Positions 20,916-30,299 of a stretch of DNA of 64,000 nt are shown one piece after another. Position 1 is the first letter of the stretch. Every line of letters starts with the position of its first letter. Made by a program: the position numbers and the translations under genes. This DNA is from Ophiura sarsii (lineage: Eukaryota > Echinodermata > Ophiuroidea > Amphilepidida > Ophiuridae). Location of the stretch: the NCBI GenBank assembly GCA_035610835.1, contig CM069454.1:56301600-56365599 (forward strand). The letters run 5' to 3'. A model generated the notes under the pieces. That model made no database searches, was not told the DNA's origin, and saw only the letters and a list, made by a program, of their open reading frames with translations.

Positions 20916-22492
20916 AAAATAAAACGCATTGAATCAAATAAAGCTAAGAAAGCAAAAAATAAAATGACAAGAGACTTTCCGGTTCTTTTGTTATTGTATG
21001 AAGAGCACAAAATTCAATCGATACCACTTTACAGCTGCATGACACTCTTGATCTATATAGGTTAAAATGCTACCAACTTGCAGTCTGAGGCTATGAGAAC
21101 ATATCAACTACTTCATTACGTAAGACGGTGACAAGATAATTTCAGCACAGGTATTTCCAAAACGACGTCAATTGAGATGTCTGAGAGTGTCTTGGATTGG
21201 CTCGAAAATCGAAATGTAAAAGTTCTTTCTGAAATTGATCAAACCTCGAGAAGCAATAACACCCTCAAGTGATATCTACAGTGTATGCCGCCTTAAGGGG
21301 GCTGTCAAGTGTCAGAAATAGCTTCCGTAAAACTGCCGTAACTACGTAATTATTCATATATTCCATATACAAGTATACATTTTTTTTAAGGAAAGGGTTC
21401 AATAAATCTAACCATGAACATAAAATTGCTCTAAAAAAAAAACCATTTTGGAGAAAATCATAAAAAACGAGAATTTTGACCAGTCTTCAATTCGGACAAG
21501 GTAACTAAAAAAATATTTTCTGAAAATCTGTCCTTTTACGATTTTTGTAATCTTAAGAAAATTACCCGGGTTCCATTTTTTTTTTTTTTTGATATCTGAG
21601 ATATTTTTTTATTTATTGACCAAATAAGGCAACAAAATGGGATTTTTAAATACAACAAACGTGAATTCCACAAAATGATCCGAAAAATCGGGAAATAGGC
21701 CTAAAACAAAATACAAAAAAAATGGAACCTGGGGACGATCATGGTTGCTGCGTTAAACTTACTTGCTGTCCATCAGATGCAGTTTGTATTGAGTTATCGT
21801 GTCTGTAAATCGTATTTTTACTCAAAAATGAACATAAAGAAATCAACCGATGAATGTGAAAAGTGACAATACCGCCGTTTGATCATGGTTTACGGGGAAA
21901 TACACGTATTTCAAATCCTGTTCTTTAGATATTGTGGAAAACATATAAATCCCCAACTTTGTGCAAAGTTTCATTACAAACCGTTCTTTTCTTGGTATCA
22001 AAATAACCTCAAATGTGTGTTAAAAAACACCTTTTTCATGATGTCGAGTTTGAAAAAGAAGCCATACCATTTTATGCGCATTCGAAGTGCGTTCACAATT
22101 TCCGGGAAGCGTAACGCATTCAAGCGCGTGCATTAATCGACAATGAGCGCAGACGCGCGCGGAATGTTTTGAGTTGGCAAAATAAATGGTGACGCGTGCT
22201 TGTTGAACCGGTTGACAAAGATTTAGACGCTCGTGTATTAATTTCTGTGCGCAACACTCTGCGGCTAATCATCAGAGTTTATCATTATAGGCCAGTGTAG
22301 TCGAGTCTTTATCAATGTGATCATTTAAAAATGCACCGTGCACTATGAAAACTCTCTCATTGCTTGCGTGGTAGATTTTGATCGCGACAGGAGCATGCGC
22401 AGATGCGATTTTTGTGTAAGTGGTCTGTGATTTTGTCAATATTATATTTTTACTGTGATTTGTCGATCTGCATTAAATGCAAAAAGTAACAA

Positions 22493-22509
22493 CGCCCCCG
22501 GCTGGACTC

Positions 22510-22549
<40 letters not shown>

Positions 22550-22566
22550 AATTGCGCCACGGAGGT
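22493..22566 (-). tRNA. tRNA-Asn (anticodon GTT), possibly decayed
   Basis: The 74-nt minus-strand sequence folds as a cloverleaf: D-arm GCGCAATTGGTTAGCGC, anticodon arm TTCGG-CTGTTAA-CCGAA with GTT anticodon, variable AGGTT, and T-loop TTCGAGT. The A box (TGGCGCAATTGG) and B box (GGTTCGAGTCC) are intact, and a TTTTT terminator follows within about 10 nt. There are no introns. Two flaws are visible: an A-C mismatch at 1-72 and a G-G mismatch in the T-stem (50-64), plus a U-G at 4-69. It may be a functional variant or a recent pseudogene carried by the surrounding TTAA element. Confidence 0.75.
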
Positions 22567-23390
22567 GATTATTACTAGGCTGTTTTGGTTGTCATGTTCA
22601 ACCGTACACTTCCCCGTACACTTTCTTGCAAAGTCGGGCATCGTTTTTTCTCAAATGTTGCTTGCATATTGCCTTTGCTGTCGCCTTTAATACATGTGCT
22701 GTTACTTGAACTTGGAACCAACGTTTAATTTGAACTGTCTATTTTCAATAAAAAAATACTCCAATACGGGAAAAAAATCAGAAAAGCTCACAGACAACAA
22801 ATAAGAACATCATTTTACTCGACCTAGAATTTCAATCAACGGATTTCAATCATCGGCAAAACCCGATGATGTGAGTGACGTCATTTAATGAGCTCATTAG
22901 CATAATTTATGTCCGTGAAATATACAATAGGGTTTTGGTAGTGCCGTGGCGGGATTAGTGAGTAGTCTGGGTGTAAAAATCAACACCTATCCTAGATAAA
23001 GGACTTAGTAAAGGAGAGAGAAAAATTGGAAACAGAGAGAAAGCAAGAATTGGGATGAAGATTTAATTTAAGACCTGTCGTTTGGTAGGCTCTAGGCCTA
23101 CATGTTTTCTCTTCTTCTACCTCAGATATTTAAAGAGACGGAATCGGGTAAGCTTCTGATTAACATGATTAATATGAGTCACGTCACGAATTGTAATTTC
23201 ATCATAAATAGTAAAAGGCCACAACATGCCACCTGAACTTGATCCTCGTTATGCCAGCGCCACCGAAAAAGAAACTGAAATATATGTCCGATAGGTCTAA
23301 TGTTTAATGAAGCAGGAAAATAAATTTAACGGTTTGTAAAATGACTATATGAATTGTCTATGGGTGGTAAACTGTCAAGCGAACGAGTAA

Positions 23391-23670
23391 CAGTAGCGTA
23401 TCAGCAGAGTGTCCCCCCTCGACGGATTTGACCGGGTAGAACAGCTCAAACTACCGGGCTAAAAGGTTTTATTTTCTGTAAATACAGTGGGTTGGGGGAG
23501 CAAGGGCCCCAATTTGAATCGGATGGGGTGGATTTTGAGAACACCCCCACCCTCCCCGTTTTCAAATGTCGGACTCGGCGGCGGCGGCAATCCTCAGCCT
23601 GTAAAGTTAAAGCCTACCGGGAAGATACCATTTCCCCCTCTGACAAGCGATCTCATCAGATACGCCACTG
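23391..23670. mobile_element. hAT-like MITE, CAGTRRCGTATC TIR, copy 1
   Basis: Ends CAGTAGCGTATC and GATACGCCACTG, flanked by ACGAGTAA and GCGGGTAA (6 of 8 match, a decayed 8-bp duplication). Interior words TCGACGGATTTGACC, AACAGCTCAAACTACCGG and GTAAATACAGTG are shared, inverted, with 42731-43077. Small frames here are not genes. Confidence 0.8.
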
Positions 23671-23749
23671 GCGGGTAATGGAGCACATTTCACAGTAGTT
23701 AAATGATGAGTATTTTCCATTAGAATGGACTTGGATCCTTTTAAAATTG

Positions 23750-24021
23750 ATTTGAATTGCTATCTACCAAAGATAATTATTAAATAGTGATTGTTCAGTG
23801 TTATAACAATAGCTCTATTAAGCATTTCGGTTGGATCTCTTATAAAAGTAGTTTGCTATCTACTGAAGATAACAATGATAACGTTGAAAACACGGTCATT
23901 ATTTAACAATTAGCTCTAGTGCTTATAGGCCTATATGCAACCGAAATGCTTAATAGAGCTATTGTTATAACACTGAACAATCACTATTTAATAATTATCT
24001 TTGGTAGATAGCAATTCAAAT
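23750..24021. repeat. 84-bp perfect inverted repeat with 104-bp spacer
   Basis: Arms 23750-23833 and 23938-24021 are perfect reverse complements by inspection, for example TTTGAATTGCTATCTACC at the outer end and GCATTTCGGTTG at the inner end. The spacer contains a diverged direct copy of the arm (TTTGCTATCTACTGAAGATA), so the structure looks like a tandem duplication with one unit inverted. Perfect identity implies recent origin or ongoing correction. Confidence 0.85.
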
Positions 24022-25728
24022 TCAGTATTCGGTATTTCCATTACTGCATGGTTTTATTATTTATTGGCTATCCCTATGAATTGCCTTGTCACCTATACCT
24101 AGATTGAATTTTTGTTATTGAGAGGACACAAAAGTACAAGGATATCAAAGGTGCAACCACACATTTAATTAATCAGGCCTATTGTTTACAACTCATAACT
24201 TCGTGATAAACCAAACCGATGTTACCCTATTTTTTTTATTGGGGTGGGTCCGAGGGGCAGAAGTATAGAGCATCCTCTCCCACCATAATCCCATCCCTTC
24301 CACCTTTGCTTTCAGTCTAGAACATTCGGACGTTTCATTGATTCAAAATATGAATGATGGGCATTTAGCGATCGAAATGGGAAGATCTCTGTTCTTTGTT
24401 CAGTCCGAATTTCATTTGGAATGTTCCAGAATTTTATATTATTCAATTTAACTATGACATTTTAGGAGGATTTTATAGAAACATGACTTGTTTGGCCGTA
24501 TAGGCCTACTTCTGGTTATCTTGGAACTTATTTTGTCTTATATGGCATGTCATCAACCAAACCGTAGGCCTAACAGCGGGGCCTTAGACCCGAACGCAAC
24601 TGAATAAATAGCTTATAATGGATAGTATATATAAAATACATGCCAGGAGAGGCTGTCCATCCCTGCTCTCCATGGCCCTATACACCCCCCCCCCCCCAAC
24701 TCCACATGTCGTGTGTTTGATTGCCGCGTGTGCAAATACATGTACTATACAAAGTTAGACTATTATGAGATAACCATGTGAACCATTTGATAGCATCGGC
24801 TCATCGGCCCGAGGATGCTTCTCCGATCATGCCCATGTAGGCCTATGTAAAACGGCACTTATAATTGATATTATGTTTGATATAACTGAATGACAAATTA
24901 GTACACCGAGTTGAACTAACTGAGAACTAGCTAACTCAACAACGATACGAAGTAATAGGCCTACCATATTCAGTAATGACAATAAATAGATAAACAGGTA
25001 GGCCTATTGGATGGACGGGCGGGTGGAACGGACTTGTACAACATCGAAAGGCCAAACAAAAACAAAACATTAACGTCTTCGGATAAAACCCGGTGTAAGT
25101 CTTTTTGATCTCCTTACAATGTTTCACTCCGATCATGGATTCAAAATCTTTCTCTGTCCTTTATTTTTTATCTTTTTTCCTTCTCTCTTTCCAAACTCCT
25201 TGACACTAACGCTTGTGCTAAAGCCTTGTTTTACTAATAGGCCTACTTGCTTTCAGGCTCAGCCACACCCCGGCAAAAATGACGGTTTGATAAGTCGGGC
25301 CTCCGATGCGTAAACAATGCGTATGAACAAGCCCTCAAACGCGGCAAAAACATAGCGGGTAACGCAGCACGCACTGGCGGCTTTCGAAATAACAGCGTCG
25401 CGTATTTTAAGCGAACTGGCGGGTGCCAATTTGCGTGAAAAACAAAACACGGGATACGCGGCGCATGGGAGTTTCGCTGATCCCCTGCGGGCAGACTTTT
25501 CCATTCTACTTTGTCAATGATCACAATAAGGGATTTAAATCCTTCTAAATAGGCTTTTGGAATTTCAAAATTGAAAATTTCTTTGCATGTACTGATAGAT
25601 AACACTCTGAAGTTTTGAAAAATGAAGAAAAGTGAAATTCCGGGAAAATACGAAATGACACTTGACAGCCCCCTTAATTGAAGACCCTTGTTGTTGTCCC
25701 CTGCCTCCATTGCTAATTCTATCTCGAA

Positions 25729-25850
25729 TATAACTTGATATAGATTCATCAGGATTGTTCATAAATATGTGATAAAAATGTTCTTTTGACGAATCCAATA
25801 AATCGTACTTACTAGTTACGTTTCGACTCCTTACTGAGCTGGAGTCTTCA
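25729..25850 (-). repeat. Penelope pLTR, 3' copy (122 bp)
   Basis: Identical by eye to 28408-28529. In sense orientation it begins TGAAGACTCCAGCTCAG, containing the stop codon of the ORF and the stem II/GAAAC part of a hammerhead-like motif, and ends ATCAAGTTATA. Confidence 0.9.
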
Positions 25851-25858
25851 TCTGACTG
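25785..25858 (-). ncRNA. candidate hammerhead ribozyme overlapping the ORF stop codon
   Basis: Minus strand reads CAGATGA, stem II GACTCC-loop-GGAGTC, GAAACG, and about 27 nt later CGTC, where GTC would be the cleavage triplet. A stem III can be drawn as ACGUAACU against GGAUUCGU with two mismatches. The left box differs from CUGANGA at the second position (A for U). The ORF stop TAA lies in the stem II loop. Hammerheads in Penelope pLTRs are established; activity of this one is unknown. Equivalent sequences occur at 28464-28535 (minus) and about 28645-28720 (plus, inverted fragment). Confidence 0.5.
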
Positions 25859-28428
25859 GCAACCTTCTGATTTGTCCTATTGGTTTTATAGGCACGATTC
25901 TCGCCGATAGAGGGCGGAGTTTCAATCAGTTGGTCGTAAATGTTATTCAACTTGTAAGCCCCCTCGTCCTTATTCATTGTGTCTTGTCCTCGCCTGCGGA
26001 TCCAGATGGCTTCTTTGAGCCATCTCGTGGTTTTATGTCCTTCTTTGTCAATGATTTTGGCCTCGTCCCAATTTATGGCATGATTAGTGGCAGCCACATG
26101 GTCCGTGATAGCCGATTTGTGTTGTTCGCCTACTGACGCCTTTCTCACTGCCCGTGTGTAAGACCTAGCCTCAAATTTATCAACCTCAGTTTTATGTTCT
26201 TTAAGTCTTGTCCCGAATAAGCGACCGCTCTCTCCTATGTAAGTTTTCTTACAACCGTTGCACGGAATTTCATACACAATTTCCGGAGTATGGTCTGGGT
26301 CCCGCTTGTCTTTTGGGTGGACTAACAGTTTCCGAAGCGTCGTGTGTGGCTTCATAGCCGTGGCGAAGCCGTGTTTCTTAAACACTCTTGATGCTTTCTC
26401 TGATAATCCCTGGACGTAGGGGATGACTACCAGGCCCTTGGATTTGTTGGCGTCGTCTTTCTTTGTGTTGGTTTTGTTCTCCTTTTTGCGGTTTCTTGCA
26501 GTCTCGACTTTTTGGATGGACCATTTGGGATAGCCGCAGTTGGTTAACGCGATTTCTAACTTTTTCTCCTCTTCCCGCTTGTCCTCGTCTTCTGTTATTA
26601 GACTGTCTTTTCTGTCGAGAAGTGTGCGAATGACGCCCAACTTTTGATGGAGGGGGTGATGGGATGTGAATTGTAGATACTGGTCTGTGTGGGTTTTCTT
26701 CCTGTAAATGCAGAGTTTTGTGCTGCCATCCGGCTTCCTGATTATTAGTGTGTCTAAGAAAGGAATGCGACCCTCTTCCTCTTCCTCGTACGTGAACTTG
26801 ATGTTCCCCGTAGGATCGATGGTGTTGAGGTGTTCTGTTAGATTATCCACTTCTCCTTTCTTCACAATCTCCAAGATATCGTCCACATATCGCTTCCATA
26901 GTCTTGGCTTACAATTTAACGGAGCAGTAGCCATGGCTTTTTGTTCAAGCCATTCCATAAACAGGTTTGCTGCAATGGGACTAAGTGGGCTGCCCATGGC
27001 GGCCCCAGCGTTTTGCACATATATGATGCCCTTGAAGCTGAAGTAAGTGGTGGTGAGGCAGAACTTGATGAGTTCCATCAAATCTCCGACAGAGAGGCGC
27101 GTTCTTTCCCCAAGATTTTTGTCCTCGTCCAGTCTCTGCTTTATGATCTCGAGAGTCAAGTTGATCGGTGTGTTGGTGAATAACGATATGACATCATGTG
27201 AATTAAGTAGTTCCTCCTCCTCGACTGTAATGTCAGTTAAATCATCCGCGAGTTGTTTGGAATTGAGGACATGATGTTGAGTCTTTCCAACTAATGGACC
27301 GAGAATGTCCGCCAATGATCGGGACACATTGTAGGTGATGGAACCGATGCAGTCAACAATGGGACGAAGTGGAGTGCCTTCCTTGTGAATTTTGGGGCTA
27401 CCGTAGATACGCGGGACATTTTCTGCTGTAGGATACAAGTATTTCTTGTCCGCTGGCGTGATCTTCTCCTCTTTCTCAAGTCTGGTTATGATGGAAACTA
27501 ACTGTCTTTTGTATGATGCAGTAGGATCCTTTTTTAACTTGGTGTAAGTTTTTTCATCACTGAGTAGAGTGGTAAGCTTCTTGTCGTACTCATCCGTATC
27601 CAAAATCACTGTGGCTTTGCCCTTGTCAGCTGGGAGGATCGTAATTGATTTTACTTTTTGTAGCTGTTTTATGGCTTTCCGTTCCTCGCTCGTGATGTTG
27701 GACTTGGGCGTTTTTGATGATTTTAACGTACCTACTATTTCCGACCTTAGTTGTGCTGCTTTTCCTGCTGGTAATTTCCAACACGCTTTTTCACAGGAGA
27801 CAATGTATTCATCGACGATTGACTGCTGCGTGACAGATTCCGGCGAGACTGCATAATTCAGCCCCTTGGCTAAAACTTTGGTTTGCGACTCGGTTGTCTT
27901 ATATTTTGATAAGTTGATAACCCACCGTTTTAGTTGAGTGCCACTGAGATCCGGATTTCCATTTTCCACGCTGTTTTGGCGTTTTGAAAGGCTAGATTCC
28001 TTTTTGTTGATCAAGCGTTGGTATTTCCGGGTTTGACGGGCGCGGACATGTTGATATTCTTGTTCGCGAGATTTCTCGAGATGTTGCGAGATCCTTTGTT
28101 GAACGTTGTCAGGGAAGCCGCGGGCTTTTAAAACATCGTCGGCTTTCGATTTCTTCAGATTTAAGTTACTAATATTGTTGTTTATAACACGCACACGTTC
28201 ACGGAGGAGCTCTTTCTCAGCTTTTTGTATGATATTGCGGGCTTTGTTAGTGTTGATAGGGCATTTGAGGCGTAGGCTTGACGGGGTGAGATTACTGTCT
28301 TTACAACGAAGGGTAAACACACGATGATTTCTGAATCTCGCGATCCTTTTTCCGATGTTATCACAATCGCGGAGCTGTTTAACGATGTTCTGTCCGTAAT
28401 CTTGTCTTATAACTTGATATAGATTCAT
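25831..28428 (-). CDS. Penelope-like reverse transcriptase with GIY-YIG endonuclease (865 aa)
   Basis: The protein copies element RNA into DNA at a nicked target. Residues 1-250 are a basic, helical N-terminal region with a coiled-coil-like stretch (about 64-150). The RT core follows: ILPADKGKATVIL (264-276), GSPKIHKEGTPLRPIVD (343-359), motif A DVISLFTNTP (412-421), motif B AAMGSPLSPIAANLF (476-490), and motif C YVDD (514-517), all with the catalytic aspartates D412, D516 and D517. A linker FTSHHPLHQKLGVIRTLL (587-604) precedes the GIY-YIG domain: IVYEIPC...TYIGESGR (717-736), with R741, E806 and N819 as likely active-site residues. Start M1 lies inside the upstream pLTR. The length is normal for the family and the frame is uninterrupted, so it could be active. 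No telomerase-type motifs are seen. Confidence 0.95.
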   Translation of the reverse strand: MNLYQVIRQDYGQNIVKQLRDCDNIGKRIARFRNHRVFTLRCKDSNLTPSSLRLKCPINTNKARNIIQKAEKELLRERVRVINNNISNLNLKKSKADDVLKARGFPDNVQQRISQHLEKSREQEYQHVRARQTRKYQRLINKKESSLSKRQNSVENGNPDLSGTQLKRWVINLSKYKTTESQTKVLAKGLNYAVSPESVTQQSIVDEYIVSCEKACWKLPAGKAAQLRSEIVGTLKSSKTPKSNITSEERKAIKQLQKVKSITILPADKGKATVILDTDEYDKKLTTLLSDEKTYTKLKKDPTASYKRQLVSIITRLEKEEKITPADKKYLYPTAENVPRIYGSPKIHKEGTPLRPIVDCIGSITYNVSRSLADILGPLVGKTQHHVLNSKQLADDLTDITVEEEELLNSHDVISLFTNTPINLTLEIIKQRLDEDKNLGERTRLSVGDLMELIKFCLTTTYFSFKGIIYVQNAGAAMGSPLSPIAANLFMEWLEQKAMATAPLNCKPRLWKRYVDDILEIVKKGEVDNLTEHLNTIDPTGNIKFTYEEEEEGRIPFLDTLIIRKPDGSTKLCIYRKKTHTDQYLQFTSHHPLHQKLGVIRTLLDRKDSLITEDEDKREEEKKLEIALTNCGYPKWSIQKVETARNRKKENKTNTKKDDANKSKGLVVIPYVQGLSEKASRVFKKHGFATAMKPHTTLRKLLVHPKDKRDPDHTPEIVYEIPCNGCKKTYIGESGRLFGTRLKEHKTEVDKFEARSYTRAVRKASVGEQHKSAITDHVAATNHAINWDEAKIIDKEGHKTTRWLKEAIWIRRRGQDTMNKDEGAYKLNNIYDQLIETPPSIGENRAYKTNRTNQKVASQMKTPAQ

Positions 28429-28529
28429 CAGGATTGTTCATAAATATGTGATAAAAATGTTCTTTTGACGAATCCAATAAATCGTACTTACTAGTTACGT
28501 TTCGACTCCTTACTGAGCTGGAGTCTTCA
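28408..28529 (-). repeat. Penelope pLTR, 5' copy (122 bp)
   Basis: Direct repeat of 25729-25850. It supplies the first codons of the ORF (MNLYQVI) and probably the promoter. In sense orientation the upstream neighbour is the inverted 3' fragment. Confidence 0.9.
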
Positions 28530-28738
28530 ATGAATAAGGACGAGGGGGCTTACAAGTTGAATAACATTTACGACCAACTGATTGAAACTCCGCCCTCTAT
28601 CGGCGAGAATCGTGCCTATAAAACCAATAGGACAAATCAGAAGGTTGCCAGTCAGATGAAGACTCCAGCTCAGTAAGGAGTCGAAACGTAACTAGTAAGT
28701 ACGATTTATTGGATTCGTCAAAAGAACATTTTTATCAC
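28530..28738 (+). repeat. inverted 3'-terminal fragment of the Penelope-like element
   Basis: This 209-bp segment is the reverse complement of 25769-25977, encoding on the plus strand the last 49 residues of the ORF (from MNKDEGAYKLNN) and the stop. It ends at the 13-bp target duplication, so it was part of the same insertion event. Confidence 0.9.
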
Positions 28739-29435
28739 CTATCTCGAATATGTTCTAACTTTGCTGCTTCAGTTTTTAAGTGAAGGTGGACTAAAAATCG
28801 AAATAATTGAAGACGCCGCTTTTAAAGGTAGATGTTCTGTTTGCTGGCCCGATTTCCAACTTGATGTTTTCTATTTTACATGAAAGGTCATCCTATGATG
28901 CCTAGTACCTTAACAACATATATAAATAGGTGGCACCTTCTAATCATTTACATCCCACGGGACCACATAGTCCCCCTGACTATCCTTAGAATTGTCGCAA
29001 AACTCCAATGTTTCTCATTTTAGAAGCAAAAAGTCACACAAAATGTGCCCATTGAGTAGTACACAAACTGGAAGGTGGGGGATCACCTTTGGCAGTAATT
29101 TACCACATTTTAGCCGATAATTTATAAATAAATCATTTCTGGCCCTAAGATTTTACAGACATAATGGGGATTCATCTGATATCAAAACATCTTGATGTGA
29201 AAAAAAAATCATAGCCAAAAAAGGTGATCAGCCTCTAATCTTTTACTCATCAATAACAATGTATATGGTGTAAAGATGTTAAAGCGTTTTACAACCGTCA
29301 AGCCGGAGAAATGAAACCCATAAGATCGAGTGTCCGGATAAGGTTTGAAGACACTTATAGAGACACGGTAGAATAAGTTTTACATCTCTAGAACATGATG
29401 TTATGTTTCTTGTCGTGTCATTGCACCTAGAAGGG

Positions 29436-29960
29436 CGTCCAACGTCTTCAAAATCGAGCAGCCAAACGTCTTCAAAATCGAGCAGCCAAACTCATTTATA
29501 ATGCTAAAAGACGTGATCATGCAACTCCTCTTCTCCACAAGTTACATTGGCTGCCTGTTAAAACGCGCATTGAGTTCAAGATCCTGACTATTGTATATAA
29601 ATGTTTCAATGATGGCGCGCCTTCTTATCTTAAGGACCTTACTAGTACATATGTACCTAAAAGAAGTGGTCTTCGTTCTGCCACTGACACTCGGACCGCC
29701 AAGAAAGCATTTTATGCCTCCGGCCCATTTTTGTGGAACAATATATCCAATTTACCGCGTCACATCAGGCATGCCTCATCACTGACTCAATTTAAGAAGA
29801 TGTTAAAAACTCACTTATTCCACCGTCATACATGTAGTGCGAGTGATGTTTAACACTGTTAATATTAAGTTTATGTTTTAATTTGTTAAGCGCTGTGGTG
29901 ACTATTGTATAATGTGTAAGAGCGCTATATAAATGCTCATTGTTATGTTATGTTATGTTA
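29436..29960 (+). mobile_element. CR1/L2-like LINE, 5'-truncated, with (TGTTA)n tail
   Basis: Absent from copy B, where AGAAGGGC runs straight into TTGTAGATTAG. The 3' end carries AAGCGCTGTG and GAGCGCTATATAAATG, which can pair, then (TGTTA)n. A 24-bp in-frame tandem duplication sits at its 5' end (29443-29490). Confidence 0.85.
29437..29853 (+). pseudogene. LINE ORF2 C-terminus, open but 5'-truncated
   Basis: The frame encodes about 138 residues: RLQNRAAK twice, then LLHKLHWLPVKTRIEFKI, VYKCFNDGAPSYLKDL, and ASGPFLWNNISNLPRHIR, ending TAA. These are the C-terminal motifs of CR1/L2-type RT proteins. RT catalytic motifs are missing, so it is non-functional despite being free of stops. Confidence 0.85.
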
Positions 29961-30048
29961 TTGTAGATTAGTTTATATTAGGGATTTTCAGAATTTCCAC
30001 CCACCAAACATTTTTTTTGCAATGTCTTTGAATCTGATTCATATTTAA

Positions 30049-30286
30049 CACTTTCCACATAGCTATTGATTTTACTATATAAAACAGATGTTTCAAAAGC
30101 CTTTCCCAATTTTCAAAGTTTATTTCAAGAATTACTGAACCAATAATAGGCATGTTTGTACTTACTTCAATGCATTTCCCATTGTGATTCCAACTATGAT
30201 GATGAGATTCAATAATTTTTAAATTTTTGAAACATTTTGAACAATCTTGGAACTGCCGTCTGCAGACGCCTGCCGCGTTGAAAGCG
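30049..30286. mobile_element. TTAA MITE, CACTTTCCACG family, copy 4
   Basis: TTAA flanks (30045-30048 and 30287-30290), ends CACTTTCCACAT and CGCGTTGAAAGCG. It is at the same place in the segmental duplication as 36032-36265, so it inserted before the duplication. A 157-residue minus-strand frame crossing it is a chance ORF. Confidence 0.85.
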
Positions 30287-30299
30287 TTAAGATTGTGGG

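Larger units (their letters stand above)
21297..25673. mobile_element. 4.4-kb TTAA-target element, TIR GGGGGCTGTCAAGTGTCA
   Basis: Flanks are TTAA (21293-21296 and 25674-25677), ends GGGGGCTGTCAAGTGTCA and TGACACTTGACAGCCCCC. Copy B of the segmental duplication has the unoccupied site (GCCGCCTTCATTGAGGACC near 35590). The interior holds a tRNA-Asn-like gene, a hAT-type MITE, an 84-bp perfect inverted repeat and a 13-C tract, but no transposase frame. A smaller relative lies at 51737-52287. Sequence at 24025-25670 outside these is AT-rich with no gene seen. Confidence 0.88.
25719..28751 (-). mobile_element. full-length Penelope-like retroelement with pLTR and inverted 3' fragment
   Basis: The insertion 25732-28738 is bounded by a 13-bp duplication CTATCTCGAATAT (25719-25731 and 28739-28751). 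Sense is minus. A 122-bp direct repeat (25729-25850 and 28408-28529) flanks the ORF, as in Penelope pseudo-LTRs. Upstream of the 5' repeat lies an inverted 209-bp copy of the element's own 3' region (28530-28738 mirrors 25769-25977), a known oddity of Penelope insertions. Copy B of the segmental duplication lacks it entirely. The repeats look identical and the ORF is open, so the insertion is recent. Confidence 0.93.

Noticed and set aside
25243..25749. 168-codon minus-strand ORF beginning MNLYQV
   Set aside because: Its first codons come from the Penelope pLTR and the rest reads into the end of the TTAA element; a chance fusion.
26708..27856. Plus-strand ORFs of 75-112 codons across the Penelope region
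   Set aside because: Antisense shadows of the intact 865-residue reverse transcriptase.
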